From assembly GCA_022113835.1 (NCBI GenBank), contig JAILWY010000021.1, positions 11,904,001-11,968,000 of the forward strand: 64,000 nucleotides of DNA, read 5' to 3'. The position numbers were made by a program, and so were the translations under genes. Source of the DNA: Atopsyche davidsoni (Eukaryota; Arthropoda; Insecta; Trichoptera; Hydrobiosidae). Under the pieces are notes generated by a model, which saw only the letters and a program-made list of their open reading frames with translations, did no database searches and was not told the DNA's origin. Of the stretch, positions 12,150 through 25,404 are shown in pieces; position 1 is the first letter of the stretch; every line of letters starts with the position of its first letter.

Positions 12150-12380
12150 TTATTCTTATTGAATCTTCATCTTCTTCTTCAGGAGCTTCCCTTCAGAGAA
12201 GGTTGGTGACCATCTCACTGAACACATCTCATTCTTGGGCCAGTCTTATTATTTCGGCTGTACTTGAACATTAGCCACTTCCGCAAATTCCACATCCATA
12301 TTAATTTCCTTTTTTTAATATTTTTTTTCTTTGATTATTCCTGGACAATCTGCAGTAGGCTAATCCTTTTTCCTTTAAAA
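12150..12380. repeat. Dispersed repeat family R2, copy 2
   Basis: Counterpart of 10190-10420: CTTCTTCTTCAGGAGCTTCC, then GGTTGGTGACCATCTCACTG, then CTGCAGTAGGCTAATCC at the right. Similarity is moderate and the ends are not defined. Confidence 0.5.
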
Positions 12381-13307
12381 TGCTATTTTACTCATTGTTT
12401 TATTTATTTGCGCATTCTGTGGAAGACTATCATTTGTGACGCGCTCAACCCATGGTATTTTAAGTATTCTTCTATAAAGTCAAATTTAAAATGTCTCGTT
12501 TTTTCGCATGGTATTTACTGGTATTTATAAAAAAATAAATACTGAGTTGTTGAGCGTTAACTTGCGTTTTTTTACGTTTAAGCAGTAAATAATACCAATA
12601 CGGTTCCTTCAGTTCCTTACAGCGGGGTTTCTTGTTCCTTTCTGAAAGAAACTAGAGCACGCTTGTGATCTTAATGCTACTTTGTTGCCGACTGGCGGTC
12701 AAGCGGGTGAAGTATATTAGGTCATATATAATTTGGGATATTTGCACACACACAGTTTTAAACACAGCACAATACAACGCAGTGGCCGACCATCTCATGA
12801 AAAGGAAATCGCCTGATCTATCATGGGACCCATAGCGTCAAATATTTTGTCGCGTAAATAAACTACAAGATTACAGGACTAAAAAATATAGTAACTGCCT
12901 AGAATGATGCACAAAGAGCTCGTTTCTTAAATTTAAAGACGACTATCACTTGCAACTCTAGAAGTGAGCCTGGCTGTGGACCGCGAGACGACCTTGTTTT
13001 CTCCGACGCGTAGTTTCAATTTGTACAGATGCCCAGAGATCGCAATTTTGTAAGTTGTTAAAAACAAGCCGCGAGAGTTTATCGACATCGTCTATCTCGC
13101 TGATTTATTTTCGATTGCAGTGAACGACTCGGTGTTGCCGTGAGTAGAATGAGCTCTGCGCAAAAACCAATTTCAGTAAAATATGAAGCGAGGTCTTATC
13201 ATTGGGCATTTAATGAATGCATTTGACTGGGAGCAGCAGCGCATTTGAGTAAACTGAATTAGATGTCAACTGACTCATCTGTGCTTGAAATCTGTCTCAA
13301 ATAGTGC
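12381..13307. other. Intergenic DNA with a splice-acceptor-like site
   Basis: No gene seen. At 13113-13131 TTTATTTTCGATTGCAG is an excellent acceptor-like sequence, followed 40 bp later by a 23-codon ATG frame (13149-13220). Nothing downstream supports an exon, so this remains unannotated. Confidence 0.35.
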
Positions 13308-13466
13308 CTGGCTTATACACGCTCCGACACAACTGACAATCGTATAGTAACTAACCAATAGCGTCCTCTTTGGCGTTGTTTACATAGGTTAAGCCATAAA
13401 AAACCCCAAAGTAAAGACACCCTGTTAGCTAATTGCAAATCGGTTTTTAATTGTGGCTTTACCAGT
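13308..13466. mobile_element. Hairpin MITE, CCAAT-core family, diverged copy D
   Basis: GGCTTATACACGCTCCGACA, CAACTGACAATCG and AACTAACCAATAGCGTCCTC match the left arm of the family. The right arm (GTTAGCTAATTGCAAATCGG) is badly decayed, so the end is approximate. Confidence 0.55.
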
Positions 13467-13482
13467 AGTATTGCTCTGATTG

Positions 13483-13551
13483 CCTCGCTGGCTTAGCGGT
13501 TAGATCGTTGACTTTTGATCGAGAGGTTCTCGATTCAATTCTCGTTTTCAG
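13483..13551 (+). repeat. tRNA-like SINE head
   Basis: GCTGGCTTAGCGGTTAGA resembles an A box and GATTCAATTCTCG a weakened B box, 30-35 nt apart as in a tRNA. The acceptor and T stems do not pair properly, so this is a tRNA-derived repeat and not a functional tRNA gene. The 3' side (TTTTCAGATTG...CAAACGTTTCTCG) loosely matches the family tail. Confidence 0.4.
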
Positions 13552-13559
13552 ATTGTTAT

Positions 13560-15425
13560 TTTCAAACGTTTCTCGCGGAGAGTGGCTACTGTGGTTATGC
13601 AAAACAACATATAAAATATTATATAAATCATTTAACAAATGAACGAATATTTTTCATAGTTAGCCCTTGAAAGGAGAAAGCGCTCACCACTTAAAATTAT
13701 TGTAATCTTCATTTTTGATTTGTTGCATAGTTTTAAAAAATATCTTTACTCGCCTTCAAGAGCGCTGGCAGTGTAGCAATTACAATATATACTATTTCAA
13801 ATAATATATATATTATTTTTTTACGATTGAATTTTTGTTTTATTATATTTGACACAAAAACTAATTGGATTATTTTTGTCATTTATTGATTAAAAAAAAA
13901 CCTACATTACGCTACGTATTTAATTTCAATATTTATTCACAAGACTTATTAGAGATGTGTTTTCAAAGCAAAATTGTTAAGACCATGAGAACACACGCGT
14001 AGGACGGCTGTCGTTTCTTCGCGGCTGTGCAAATATAAAGTATTTATTTAATTCAATACTACTTTGTTTGATGCAAATGTGGTAAAAATATTTGATCAAA
14101 TTGTTATTGTAAATATTTTTTATCAATTGTTTTGATAAAATAAATATAATATATATATTATCGATTCACACAAAAAACGACAAATCATCAATCTATAAAT
14201 GATGGGAAACTTAATTTTTTTATTTTAATCAGTTTCTCGATTTATATTAGACATTTGTATTTATTGCTTTGCGTCTTTAGTGTATTCTAGTCACTGTAAC
14301 GCGTTCATCGATTGATTCTCTAGAATAATTTTAATTAGAGTGTTTCAAACGTATTGGAAGATTCGCTATAAAATTTCGACAGTAATTAATCAAATACCAA
14401 AACACAGGTGAATAATTTACAAGGAAATTATCAAATATGTTTGCATACCTGTACAGATATGAGCTAAGCATGGCATTTGATAATTATTGAATATGAATGC
14501 ATAACGACCAAAACACGGAAAAAATCTAATTTCAGATAAAAACAAAACAATGTTAAAAAAATATTTAGTGTCAAACAGTTTGGCTTGTATCATTCTCAAG
14601 AAAAGCTGCACAAATACATAATATTTAATACTAAACAATTCACAGTCTTTCTGATATCGTAAATTTCTACAACAAATGTCAATAACCAAATGGCTAGAAG
14701 ATTATGATCACTTTTGTTTGTACTAGTACTAGTTAGTAGTAGAGTAGACTTTAAATCGCTCATATATCCGACATGTAAAGATTTAATTTAATAACACTAT
14801 TTATGGATTAATAGTGAAAGCGAATTAAATTAGAATGGTCGAAGTAACTTCCTTCTGCTCTTAATATTGTGAACTCCATCTGTAAATAAAACTTCACGCA
14901 AGAGCATTATCATTCTTGATTAAAAAATACTTAATTGCTAATTAATGACCGCTTAAAAATGTTTAACTGTTCCAATATATTGAGTCTATATATAATATTT
15001 CATTGTACATGAAAACGCTCACAAACAAAAATAAATGCAATCTAGTGATTTCGTTATTTCTATTTTGTTGTTTAAATATGGCGTATTAAAAATTAAACAA
15101 GTTTGTGGCGGACAGGGGGGCTACCCGCTTTTGAGATCGAACAGGATAATCAACTTCTAAAGGCAGCACAGTGTTGTTGATCATTTCAGTTTTCGTATTG
15201 TCGCTATAGTAAAAAAAAATACATTGCGGTATTTACAGTCTCTAGCGTAGAGGAGATGGAGAAATATGCAATCAGTTTCGGGACAGATGTGGTGATAGAC
15301 TTATAATTAATAGATTATTGATTTTGTAGTTCAAGAAAGTACCTGCGTTGCCGCAACTATACCGGCCACTGCAAAGCAGGCAAAAAAGTAAATCCGTTAC
15401 GAAATTGAATGATTACCATAATCGA
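13560..15425. other. AT-rich intergenic DNA, nothing recognised
   Basis: Very AT-rich with short homopolymers. The longest ORF (90 codons, 14417-14689 minus) has no coding bias. Confidence 0.45.
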
Positions 15426-15495
15426 GTGAGCAGACGAGAGAGAGTGAGAGGGAACGAGGGGCAGCGCGGGGGGGAGGGAGAGAGGAGAAGTCGGC
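15426..15495 (+). promoter_or_regulatory. Purine-rich GAGAG tract
   Basis: About 70 bases almost entirely purine on the plus strand, with repeated GAGAG and GGGAG motifs. GAGAG is the core bound by GAGA-factor-type proteins in insects, so this could be a regulatory tract. It could equally be a simple-sequence drift product. Confidence 0.3.
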
Positions 15496-15619
15496 CATGA
15501 AGTGTCGCATTGCGCGCGCATATAACGAACCGAATCGCATTCATTTCAGAAAAAGTATTTTCGTTCCAAATGTGGGCAGGGCGTGTCCCGAGCCGGCCCT
15601 GCGCCGCTCTCAGTGCATG

Positions 15620-16330
15620 CCACTCTGTTTACAGCCAACGTTGCACAAATCATGATGCATAAAATCCACTATATACTATCCAAAGGGTACAGACGGTATT
15701 TTCCGCTATGTCCATTACGTACTTTATAGTACGCCTTATACATTGTAGAAATTACTACATTTACAGTAAATGTTGTACTAATAATGATGCGTAAAAACAA
15801 TTGTAGGTATATAGTGCTAATGATATACTTTAGGCGGTATTTTGTGTTTTTTTAAAATATATTGTATGCATTATGTTTAGTGCAGCTTGCATTATATATT
15901 GTAAATATTATTCTGTTTACAGTAAAGTCAACTGTCTACAATGCGAAAGGTCCACACTGTACTTTGTGTTTTATCGATTGCAACTGTATCTGTACTGTAT
16001 ACTCCTAATATTGTATAGCGCATTATGTAGTATATTGTACATGATACTCGGCTAACAGTAAACAGTCTACCAAATACTCTAGAAGAGTCTATAAAATACT
16101 ACAGATGATACTTTGCATTGTCTCTCGTATACTGTAATACCTGTTCTGTATACATCATGTATCGTACAGCGCGCATCGCACATCGTAAATGTAACTCTGT
16201 GTACATTAAATATTGCGCAAATAATGATGCTCAAAGTGTGAACACGGTACTTTGCATTATTTATTGTGTATTTTACCTGTACTATGAACATCGCATCCTG
16301 TAGACGCGAATCTGTTTACAGTAATTTAAG
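15620..16330. repeat. Decayed satellite-like tandem array, about 140-bp unit
   Basis: The motif CTGTTTACAGTAAA, followed by a block like ATAATGATGCGTAAAA, recurs at about 15628, 15760, 15916, 16052, 16200 and 16315. The intervals are 132, 156, 136, 148 and 115 bp. Between them GGTA-TTTTG and TTGTA-ATT-like blocks also recur. Units are strongly diverged, as in an old array. Short ORFs inside repeat the same tyrosine/cysteine-rich pattern because they read the repeats. Confidence 0.6.
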
Positions 16331-16737
16331 GTATGCACATTTCACTATATACAATGTAAATTGTATGCTATCGCGTACATTACTATAAAAGTGTATTACA
16401 AACTCCAATGAACTAGGAGAACTACGCAATTCGTGTAATGCAAATATTATGTTATACACATGCATTACAAAATTCAGTGTTCTTTTTACACTGCAAAGTA
16501 GCCATACTTGGTACTTTAGTTTGCGAACTTGTCACTGCGTTGTTTTTCAGTGCACTCCAAAAGCAGAATGCTAATTCGTGACATTTGAAAATTCTTTGTG
16601 CCATTTTGTAATATTATACAACATGACATCAAAAAAAAAACCACCCACTTAGATAATAAATATCGATGCTTTTTCTCGTCGTAACCGACTACTTGATTCG
16701 TTTTATTTTTTTCAGAATTGATTTTAAACCGAAAAAC

Positions 16738-16750
16738 ATATATGTATATA

Positions 16751-16845
<95 letters not shown>
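16738..16845. repeat. (TA)n microsatellite
   Basis: An almost uninterrupted TA run of about 100 bp. The tyrosine/isoleucine ORFs across it are artefacts. Confidence 0.97.
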
Positions 16846-16846
<1 letters not shown>

Positions 16847-19685
16847 ATTGTAGTGGTATTTTTAATAATGGCATAAAATTTCTTGTTTTGATTATGAACT
16901 CTACTGATACTATAAAACATATATTTTTAGCTTTATGTTAGTGTATACATGGGTAAACAAACATAGGTATTTGGAAATACAATTGAAATTAAACACGAGA
17001 CTTATTTTCTCACGAGAAGGTAAGTTACATTTCAGTAAAATAACCCTTCAGTAAAACGACACCGCGAGTGCTCCGGTGAATAATGAACAGGCCTAGAATT
17101 TGAATGTAGGCTGGCGGCCGCGCGGGCCTGGGGAACGGGTTTGCGGCTTGTCCTTGCGGTCCATGCCGCGCGGATTCACTTTCATGAAAGCGACAGTGAC
17201 TTTCGGTGGAGCCGCGCCCGGAGCGTCCACACCTCACTCCTCACTCCTCGCAAGTCAATTTACTCTTTAAGCTTCACCGAGCATGCAGTTCGTGGAATTA
17301 ACTTGGCACATCATTTTCAGTAGTTTCGACTGCATGGCCTGTTGCTTGTGTGATATTATCAAACAGCACTATATTTATATTTTTATGTCTCCCCCTGCCC
17401 TATAGAATTTTTACAATGAGCGGCTTAAGCAGAGCATTTCAAAAAAATATATAATTAAATAATTATCCGCATTTTAATTATGAATTTTTTTTAAGGTTCA
17501 TTCCTGGGCATGCCGTAGTTTACTGTCTCCGTGTAGTGGTCGCCGCTGCTTGTAAGCCTCGACTTATTGTACATTCACTGGGATGTGTACTATCCGCGAA
17601 CAAGGGGAGTCCAGTTATATGAAGGAAGCCGTGATTAACAGCTACGCGATGATCTCGTGCATGCGGTGACTGACGGAATACTGATACGAGTGACTGAGAA
17701 CCGATGTCTGATCACTGCTGACTGGCGATTTGTGATTGATTACGGCGGAACAAAAATAGACTTCAAATTGAGCAACGCGGAAGAGCCGGATTTCTTGGGA
17801 ATTTCGGTTCCCTTCTTCATCCGCAAGCGTCATGCTCTCTGTGAGGAAACGTGAATGGCGACTACAAATAAATATTAAATAACTCCACGCTGTGAATACA
17901 TCATTAGGTGTTTATATATAAATCGCAAGATAAAATACAAGACGAGGGAATACTAATGAACTTAGTATTACTGTTCTTCACTGTATTTTCTTCATGCAAA
18001 TTTTCCGTTTGTCCTGAACGAACCGGAGTCTCTCAGATGACTAATTCATCTACATCTATTGATGTATGTCCACAACGAATGCAATGGCATTACAATTTGT
18101 AATACCTTAATAATAACTTAACTTAACCCCTCAACCCATTAAAAATAAGCCAAATTTTATATTTAAAATGAAAAATAAATATGTTTTTAGTAATAATTCA
18201 TAAGAGTATCACAGAAAATCAACAAAATGACATTCTAAAAAAATCTTTCGACAATGAAATGAATTCTCTTATTGTGGAACTTACTTTCTCACTAGATCGT
18301 ATTTTCATCCAATGCTACCATATTTTAATAGTTTGGAATTAATTTAAAAAATAATTCTTGTGATAGCTTATATTACATTAACAGCCATGCATGTAAGTGT
18401 TTTGTGATATATTATAAATGTTTTTTACAAAGTGTTTATTCACAAATTTCTGTTTTTTACAAAATAATGAATATATAATCTTTAAAATATCACCGTCCCC
18501 TTTCCTAAAATTTTAAAACATCAGCTTTTTCGCAGCTTTAATAAAAATATCGTTTCCAGTCTTCTAGAACAAGCTAGAATTTATGGCGAAAGAGATAGTT
18601 TTTCCCCGATCTTTCTAAATATAACGATGGGTACTGTTTCCAAAATATTCTCTGCGGTTTCGTTTTTTCTTCTAATATCTTCCACATTCTCGCAGCATGA
18701 CCGTGTACCCTGAACATCACGTTTTTCAATCTTCTGCGATATTTAGTAAGTTTTATAAGATGCTATATGTTTCAATTTTCAAATATCAGCACTCAAATCT
18801 TTATGCAAAGAACGAGACATGTTGGTGACAAATTCTTGTTTGTAAATGTATAATGACTTATTAATATACATAAGATACGCAGTCTTATCCTTCACAAAAA
18901 AAAACAAGTCCAAATGAGCGGGTCATTTTATTGATGACATCCGGTTCATGGATCTCTTTATAAACAAATAAGCTTTGAAATATTTTTATATAAAGACGTT
19001 TGTACTGCAAACGAACGTTTTAGTAACTTTTTTTGATTACATTTATATTTTTTGAATAGTTTCAATAAAATTATATTTTTAAGCTATCGGGGCAGTGCCA
19101 CCACACCACGAAAGATGTCTTCTTTTCGTTTCTTCTTAATCAAAATACAGAGGAAAGATTGTGTAGAGGGAAGCAAAGCGAAACGCCCGAGATAAAATTT
19201 ATGTTTATCTTCCTATCTGTCGTCCATGCCAACCAATTTTTTAGGAAAATCAGTCGCTTAAAAGAATTTACAATGTAAAAATATCAACATATATTTTGTT
19301 ATTGCAAATGTTTTACTTTATTTCGAAATATCGTGGTACACATTTAATTGCATACTTTACGTGTAAATATTTACTCTATTACAATATTATTGACACACAA
19401 TTTTATCAATATCTAATTTATATCTTCGCGTCTTTATTTTTTAATTTTTATACCCAGTGATAATTATTAAAAATATTTTGATAAATTTGTATTTTTATCC
19501 CATACTGGTTAATTGTATCACACCACGAGAAAAAGTCTCAAAACCTTTTGACTGCACATCTCCACGGTTGTAATGGTGCTCTTTGCAAATTGAATTACAG
19601 AGCTGCTGTAACTGAACGCAAATCTGACTCGGTATATATAATAGTGCAGAACCGATGTATCTAATTTTTTGTCGTCAAGAATATC
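16846..19685. other. Intergenic DNA, no gene seen
   Basis: AT-rich apart from a GC-rich patch at 17110-17240. The 65-codon frame at 17657-17854 has an inverted, self-complementary shadow on the other strand and no recognisable domain. Confidence 0.45.
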
Positions 19686-19805
19686 TAGCTCAGCAGACCG
19701 AAATATTAGAGCGATAGCCATGGAGTTGTAGGTTCAAATCCCACTTATTCCATGAAAATGAAATTGAGGACTTTTTCTATCGTTTCACGTGTAAATCGAC
19801 TATCT
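19686..19805 (+). repeat. tRNA-like SINE, plus strand
   Basis: TAGCTCAGCAGACCG (A-box-like), then GTAGGTTCAAATCCCAC (perfect B box), then CATGAAAATG and a tail GAGGACTTTTTCTATCGTTT with CACGTGTAAATCGAC. The order head, A-rich spacer, conserved tail is the same as at 9925-10000. A tRNA-derived, RNA-polymerase-III-type SINE is the simplest reading. It is not an intact tRNA. Confidence 0.6.
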
Positions 19806-20460
19806 GAAAATTGTATACAAAATATATATACAGTTGGGTGAAAAATGCGGATATTAAATATATATCTAAAATATTCATAGGATTTCTTTAACCTTCGTTG
19901 TTTCCGTTTGAATACTTTTAATATTGCGTTAAATTAACGAAATTTGTCATAAATATAAAATGAATACTGTGAAAAAAGTACTAGCGCAGTAGACCGTGGT
20001 CGTTCATACAACAAATGCAATTTTATATTTACTTCGTAACGTTTAATTCTTGTTTTATTATTGTATTCTCACTGTGACGATTTTTTTTTCTACTCCAACT
20101 ATTGTTATTATTTTCGATGTTGATACAGTTTAAAGAATTGTCTTATTTTTATCCAACTCTCATGGTTCAATACCTTATAAAAATGTAAGTAGCATTATGT
20201 TACTTTTTACTATTTTTTATATGAATAAATGAGAAACAAAACTCCCGGCTTGCAAGCTTGATTCGTGAATTTAGAGCGCAAACTCCAAAAAAGTCGAGAA
20301 AATTAATAACACTTGAAATAAGGAATATTTCTATTCTCATAAATTTACTTATAAATAAAAACTTACAACGCACATCTTGTATGACAGAAGAGAGTTTTAA
20401 ACCAATATCGTGGTTACCCGAGCACACGAAATAAAATGATTTGTATATAGTTTCAACAAC
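19806..20460. other. AT-rich intergenic DNA, nothing recognised
   Basis: No repeat or gene identified. An 87-codon minus-strand ORF (20200-20463) has AT-driven composition. Confidence 0.4.
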
Positions 20461-20965
20461 CACTGCCGCAATCGCCGGTGAGTACCTTGCGAGATTGTGA
20501 CGTCACAGTGTTGACATATCGGGCACGACAGCGCGCAGCACAGCCGCCACTAGCTGGATTTCGGAAGGAAGCGGATGCTTAACACATAACATTAGCATTC
20601 ATATGCACAGAAATGGCAGATCGCAAGGTCTGCAAGAAGTCAGGGATCACCTCGCACACGAGACGGGCCGGGAACGCCCAGAGCGGGCGAGCACTCGGCT
20701 GGAGTCGACGGCGTGTCTCGCCTCGCTCGGAAAGAAAGACCATTCCTCCGCGGAGCCTCGTGGCCTCCGCTGGCGCGAGCGCTTAGAATGTGAAGGCCGC
20801 CGGAGCGGACGAGATCCGCCATCAGCGGGGGAAGTGCGCCGGTCAGGGCACGCATCACTCGCTGATGCCACCTGTCGCGCCGGCACTCCGGGCGACATGG
20901 TGACCGAGCGTCGGGGGCGACTACTTGAGCGATCAATTCGGGCACATCGGATGAAAGCTTGGGGC
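20461..20965. promoter_or_regulatory. CpG island with full CRE
   Basis: GC and CpG rise sharply. GTGACGTCAC at 20497-20506 is a perfect palindromic cAMP response element, and GCCG/GTGAGTACC (20474-20486) is a strong donor-like site. Long overlapping frames on both strands (20603-20977 plus; 20640-21083 minus) reflect composition. The combination suggests a promoter and untranslated first exon, but no transcription unit is proven. Confidence 0.4.
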
Positions 20966-22302
20966 ACGATAAACTAATTTTATACCCAAACGACAAGTCA
21001 ATTGTTGTTTGTGAGCACTTTTGTCTTTCGAGTGATTCGTCAAACTGAAGTTTAAAGAAGAAGGTGGAAGCGCTCATAGTCAAAATAGGTTACAATATTC
21101 CAGCCATTTTCCCGTCCATTTTGCCGTGCTTGGTAATTGTCGCAGTGAATTATTTTTAGTGAAAATTTGAATAATAGATAAAACAAGTAACCCCCCAGAA
21201 ACTGATTTAACTATTTTTGCTGTGATATCGATAATATTTAAATATTTTTCGGCAAACCGATTATTTTTAAGAGCTACGCATAAGTTAATATTTGTATCAT
21301 TGTGATATTTCAGACAGTTTTTTCTCTCAGTATTTACTCAAGAATGAAAAGAGTCAGTACGACGTTTAGCAATTTTGGAACTGAAGCACGCTTCGGGGTA
21401 AAGGTAGAATTAATACAGCAAAGCGCTCTTCTCCCCGGGCCCACCTCTATTCAGAAAGCTGGATCTGTGGAATATATATGGGAAGTAACTTTAAATTGAT
21501 AGAGAATCTCAAGTGTTCCAAGATCAACTTCTACAGCGTCAAAAATTGTACAATGCTCGCCAGGCTTTTGTAACTAACTTCAAGTAACTAATCCGAGGAA
21601 GTTGCAATCACTTCTGCCATCGATTAGCAAAAAATTACCGTAATGTTGAAAGCTGAAAATGCAGACAAATAAAATTATATTATTTCGTCTGCCATTAAGC
21701 TGGACGATAATTGACAAGGACGTGCCTAGCGGCACTGCAGCCTTGAGACAGACAAGTAAGCATGTGGAGACTCTGGGACGACCTGGACCTCTTCAAGGGA
21801 AAAAGGCTATAAGAGTTCACCACGTTTTTATATATTCAAAGAGTTAGTGGTAGAGCTTTCAAGTTAAACAAGGGATTCAACAATCCTATTAAAAACTCGA
21901 GCTTTTAATAGGAAGGCAGAATATTTGTAGGGGAGATCAATGAGATCGGTGGAGCATACGACCTGAAAAATGGGGGGTCGAATTGCACGCTAAAAGTGTA
22001 AAATAGCTAGTCGCGGAGAGATCCTCTAAGGCGACAAGACGACTGAATGCGGTCTCTGTTTCGGATGATACATCGAGAGCAGTAGCAAAAAGGTTATTCC
22101 AGTTCAATTTTCCTTGGGGAATTCATAATGTCGAAGAGCTCGTCACGGGAACAATCCGCAAGTAAATAGCCAAACGGAATCGAGAAGCCGCGCGCCCGTC
22201 GCCGGCTAGCCGTCTCACTAATTGAGCCATAATCGATCCGATCGAATTCCCGGCGCAGCGCCCCATACAAGGCGAGCGTGCCTTTATCCGTCAGGGGCCC
22301 AC
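20966..22302. other. Intergenic DNA, no gene seen
   Basis: Moderate GC, no shared repeat and no convincing exon. Confidence 0.4.
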
Positions 22303-22306
22303 TCTG

Positions 22307-22340
<34 letters not shown>
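22303..22340. repeat. (CTG)n trinucleotide repeat
   Basis: CTG repeated about 12 times with one CTA variant, at the left edge of a GC-rich zone. It reads as poly-Ala on both strands in short ORFs; no gene is assigned. Confidence 0.9.
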
Positions 22341-22342
<2 letters not shown>

Positions 22343-22639
22343 CGTCTCCCCCGGGGGGCATCCCGGAGTGTACCCTCGCCTCGGGTGAGCGGTGGCACGC
22401 GGGTACGCCGAGATAGCGTATCAGACAAACACGCGATACGGCAGCGCACTCCAATACTATTCCGCCGAAAAAATCAGGTTTTAGTCTAATTAAGATTGAG
22501 TATATTGTCAATCAATTTGAGAAGGCGAGCATTAGCTCCGGAATGAGTACATTAGTTTCGCGGAGGTAGTAAACTACTCTACACTTATGGGAAGTAATTA
22601 AAGTTGATATATTTTTAACTCGATAGATTTACTTGTTTG

Positions 22640-24115
22640 AATACATAATTGTTTCACATTCTGAGGACGCTGTGACGTTTTGTTTGCGGAGAGTGATTGA
22701 CGAGTTCGGTAGCGGCCCTCGACACCGAGAGTCCCCGTCCCCGCGGTCCGTGTTCTGGCGCCGCCGAGGAGCGGCCGCGCCCGATCGGCGTCTCGCTCGG
22801 CGGAGAGCGAAAGTCTCCGGCCGCTGAAGTTCAGAGCGGCGCGGATTCCGCCCGCGGCCGTTTAAAAAAGATCAAGGTCACTCGGAACCGACAAACAAAC
22901 GACCGGCACGACCGAGTGCTTCGGAATGAGCGCATTTTTTGTCAAATAAGATAAGCCGGTCGAGTGTCGGACCGGTTCGGGGAGCGCGACCACTAGCGTC
23001 GGGGAGAGTTCCCGCCCCCGCGCCGGCCCGAGGGAGTCCCGAGGGAGGCCCGAGGGAGGCCCGAGGGAGGTCCGAGGGAGGCCTCCGAGGCAGCGGCTCG
23101 GCGCACCCCGGAGCGGGAAGGGGCGCGAGCGATCTGCCGCGGCCCGACCGGAGCGGTTCGATTCCGTCCGTTGCGAAACCTCGCAGCGTTTCACACTCGC
23201 GGCTCGGATAAGTCGGCGGCTCCGCGCAGTGTCGCAAGTGCAGACGGCCGCCTCCGCCGCTATTCGCGTCGGGCCCGGCGCGCTCCGCGATCTCGAGCGA
23301 GGGAAACGGTGCGATAATTGTTTCAAAACGAACGAGAGGCGCGAGTTCCCCGGCGGGCGGCCTCGAGCGGCGCATCCTCCGCTCGGGATTCCCGTTCCGC
23401 GGGCTCGCGAGACAGTTTCGCAAGTCGACGGAGCGCGCGATGTCCCGAATGTCGATAGTCGCATCGCACGCGGAGAGTGCCGTCGATCTCGGCCCCGCGG
23501 CCTGCGACGTCGCGTCCTGTCGATGACATCACATTGAGTACTAACTTCTCGAACGTCGAGGAAGCTCCGTCGAGTGAGACCGGATCGTTAAAATTCACTT
23601 CCTTCCCGGCCTGAAAACGTTACGATTGCGTTCGATCGAATGAAGTGTGCTAACGTATTCTACTGTAAAATAATTCACTCTCGGAGAGGTATACCGACAG
23701 TCGAAGACGAGTGATCCAGTGATCCGTCAGAGTCCGGTAATACCGGCCGAGATCGTTCCGGTCGCTTGCGATGAAAGGGAAGGGGGCGATGGATCGATAT
23801 TTGTCATCCCGCGCAGAGCGGGTCCGGAAGGATCCGTCCCCGGGGATGGCGGCCTCGACGGGTCGGCGGACCGGCGGGGAAGACCCGGCGCGGTTCAATG
23901 TCACGACGGCATATTAAATTACCCCCTCCGATTCGCGATCTGCGATCCCGCTCGAGAGTTGCCGTGAGACAGACTCGCGGGAAAATACTGCAATACTGCA
24001 CTACTGCGAGACTACCCGGCCGTTACCGAGTCCACGACCGCAGAGCGTGCCGGCGTCCGTCAGAATGTATTCATCTTTCATCGGAATAACTTAATTTCGT
24101 TATCCAATCCGGCGC
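22640..24115. promoter_or_regulatory. Large CpG island
   Basis: About 1.5 kb of very high GC and CpG, the largest in the window. It contains an 11-bp tandem repeat (CCCGAGGGAGG, about five copies, 23027-23085). Overlapping frames of up to 200 codons occur on both strands (for example 22862-23464 minus) and look like arginine/proline/glycine-rich composition artefacts. Such an island is the likeliest place for a promoter with a long untranslated leader. Direction and target gene are unknown. Confidence 0.45.
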
Positions 24116-25404
24116 CATTTCTCTCGTGTCGTGTTCCGATACGCGCAAATTGACAGTAAAATTTTAATACAATAAATTGCGCGCATAACCTCTGGTTTGA
24201 TTTTTCGACGGCGAATCGATCGCCGATGGTGACGACAAATATCACATTCGGGACGCTGTCGGCAAATTTATTATACTGCGCAAAAACCTGAAAACGCCTC
24301 CGGGCAGAGGGGCGAGGGGAGGGGCGCAGGAGGGCGGCGCGGAGCCGGACAGGTGACTCGCGACTCGTCCTTGATATTTCGGTTTGAGGTTCACAATCGC
24401 CATTACATTGTCTTACGGTCGCGAGAGATAAACGAGAGCCGCGCTCGCGCAGTGCGTTGATCTTTAGAAAACGCAAAAAGCGAGGCGCCGAAGAAAACGC
24501 GGCGCTATTATCAAACCGAGTAACACCTTCTTGCATAATAGGACCCGTAACGACTACTGCTGTGCGGACGGCTGCACCTCCCTGCGGCGAGTACCGCTCT
24601 TCATTAGGATGGTGTACAACTTGTAATTATTCTCTTGCAAATGTACGTTGTAAATATTCCAGTAACCGCATAGCGGTGCGCATCGCCAGCATGGCCGCTC
24701 GCTGGCCGTGAGGTCCCAAGTTCGAAACTTAGAGCGAAACTATTATTAAAATTATAGGAAAATAAAAATCATTTTTTATTAAATATTTGTCATTTTTTTG
24801 ATAAGAAAAAGATACGCTATCAATCGAAAACACTTCCACATAAAAAAAATACATTATTCCTCGCAAGCTCGGCAAGCTGTTTCTAATAATACAAAAACAA
24901 TAACATGAAAATCCCTAAGTATATAAATATGTAATCTATAAGTCCATTAAAAAAACTTTTCTTAGCTAGTCTGAAGAAACCCTCGAAAGGCAGAGGCGCT
25001 CACAAACCAAAAAAGTCTTAAACAATTTGGTTTGCACATAAAGCTGCATATATTTGTTGTTTAAATATAGTGATACAAATTAAATCAATATGTCGTGGAT
25101 ATCGTGATTACTAAAGAGCCACGAGTCATGAGGAAATACCCAATGTAAAAACGAAGTTTTATTTCTATTCGGCTAATCTTAATTATGGAAAGTACGGGGG
25201 AATCCTCAATGTATGACCATTTTTGAAACCTTGCAACTCCCCGGCGCGAGCCCTAATATCCGCATTGCATTTGTGCAATTTATTTCATGTAATAAAAGTT
25301 TCCTACTAAAGCATATAATTTTTCATAATTATATGAGTCTGAATAACTTCCTTAGATCGCTGTAGTTAAAAGCGCTTATGCAGAGCCGCTCGCAAAAGCA
25401 AATC
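24116..25404. other. Intergenic DNA with a weak tRNA-like piece
   Basis: A GC-rich patch lies at 24290-24600. At about 24690-24735 GGTCCCAAGTTCGAAACTT resembles a B box, perhaps a decayed SINE. The rest is AT-rich with nothing recognised. Confidence 0.35.

Noticed and set aside
13483..13551. A genuine tRNA gene
   Set aside because: A and B boxes are visible but acceptor and T stems do not pair; the SINE reading is better.
16516..16920. 134-codon minus ORF with Tyr/Ile repeat
   Set aside because: Translation of the TA microsatellite.
22862..23464. 200-codon minus-strand ORF in the large CpG island
   Set aside because: Overlaps other long frames on both strands; Arg/Pro/Ser-rich composition follows from GC content; no domain or splice site supports it.
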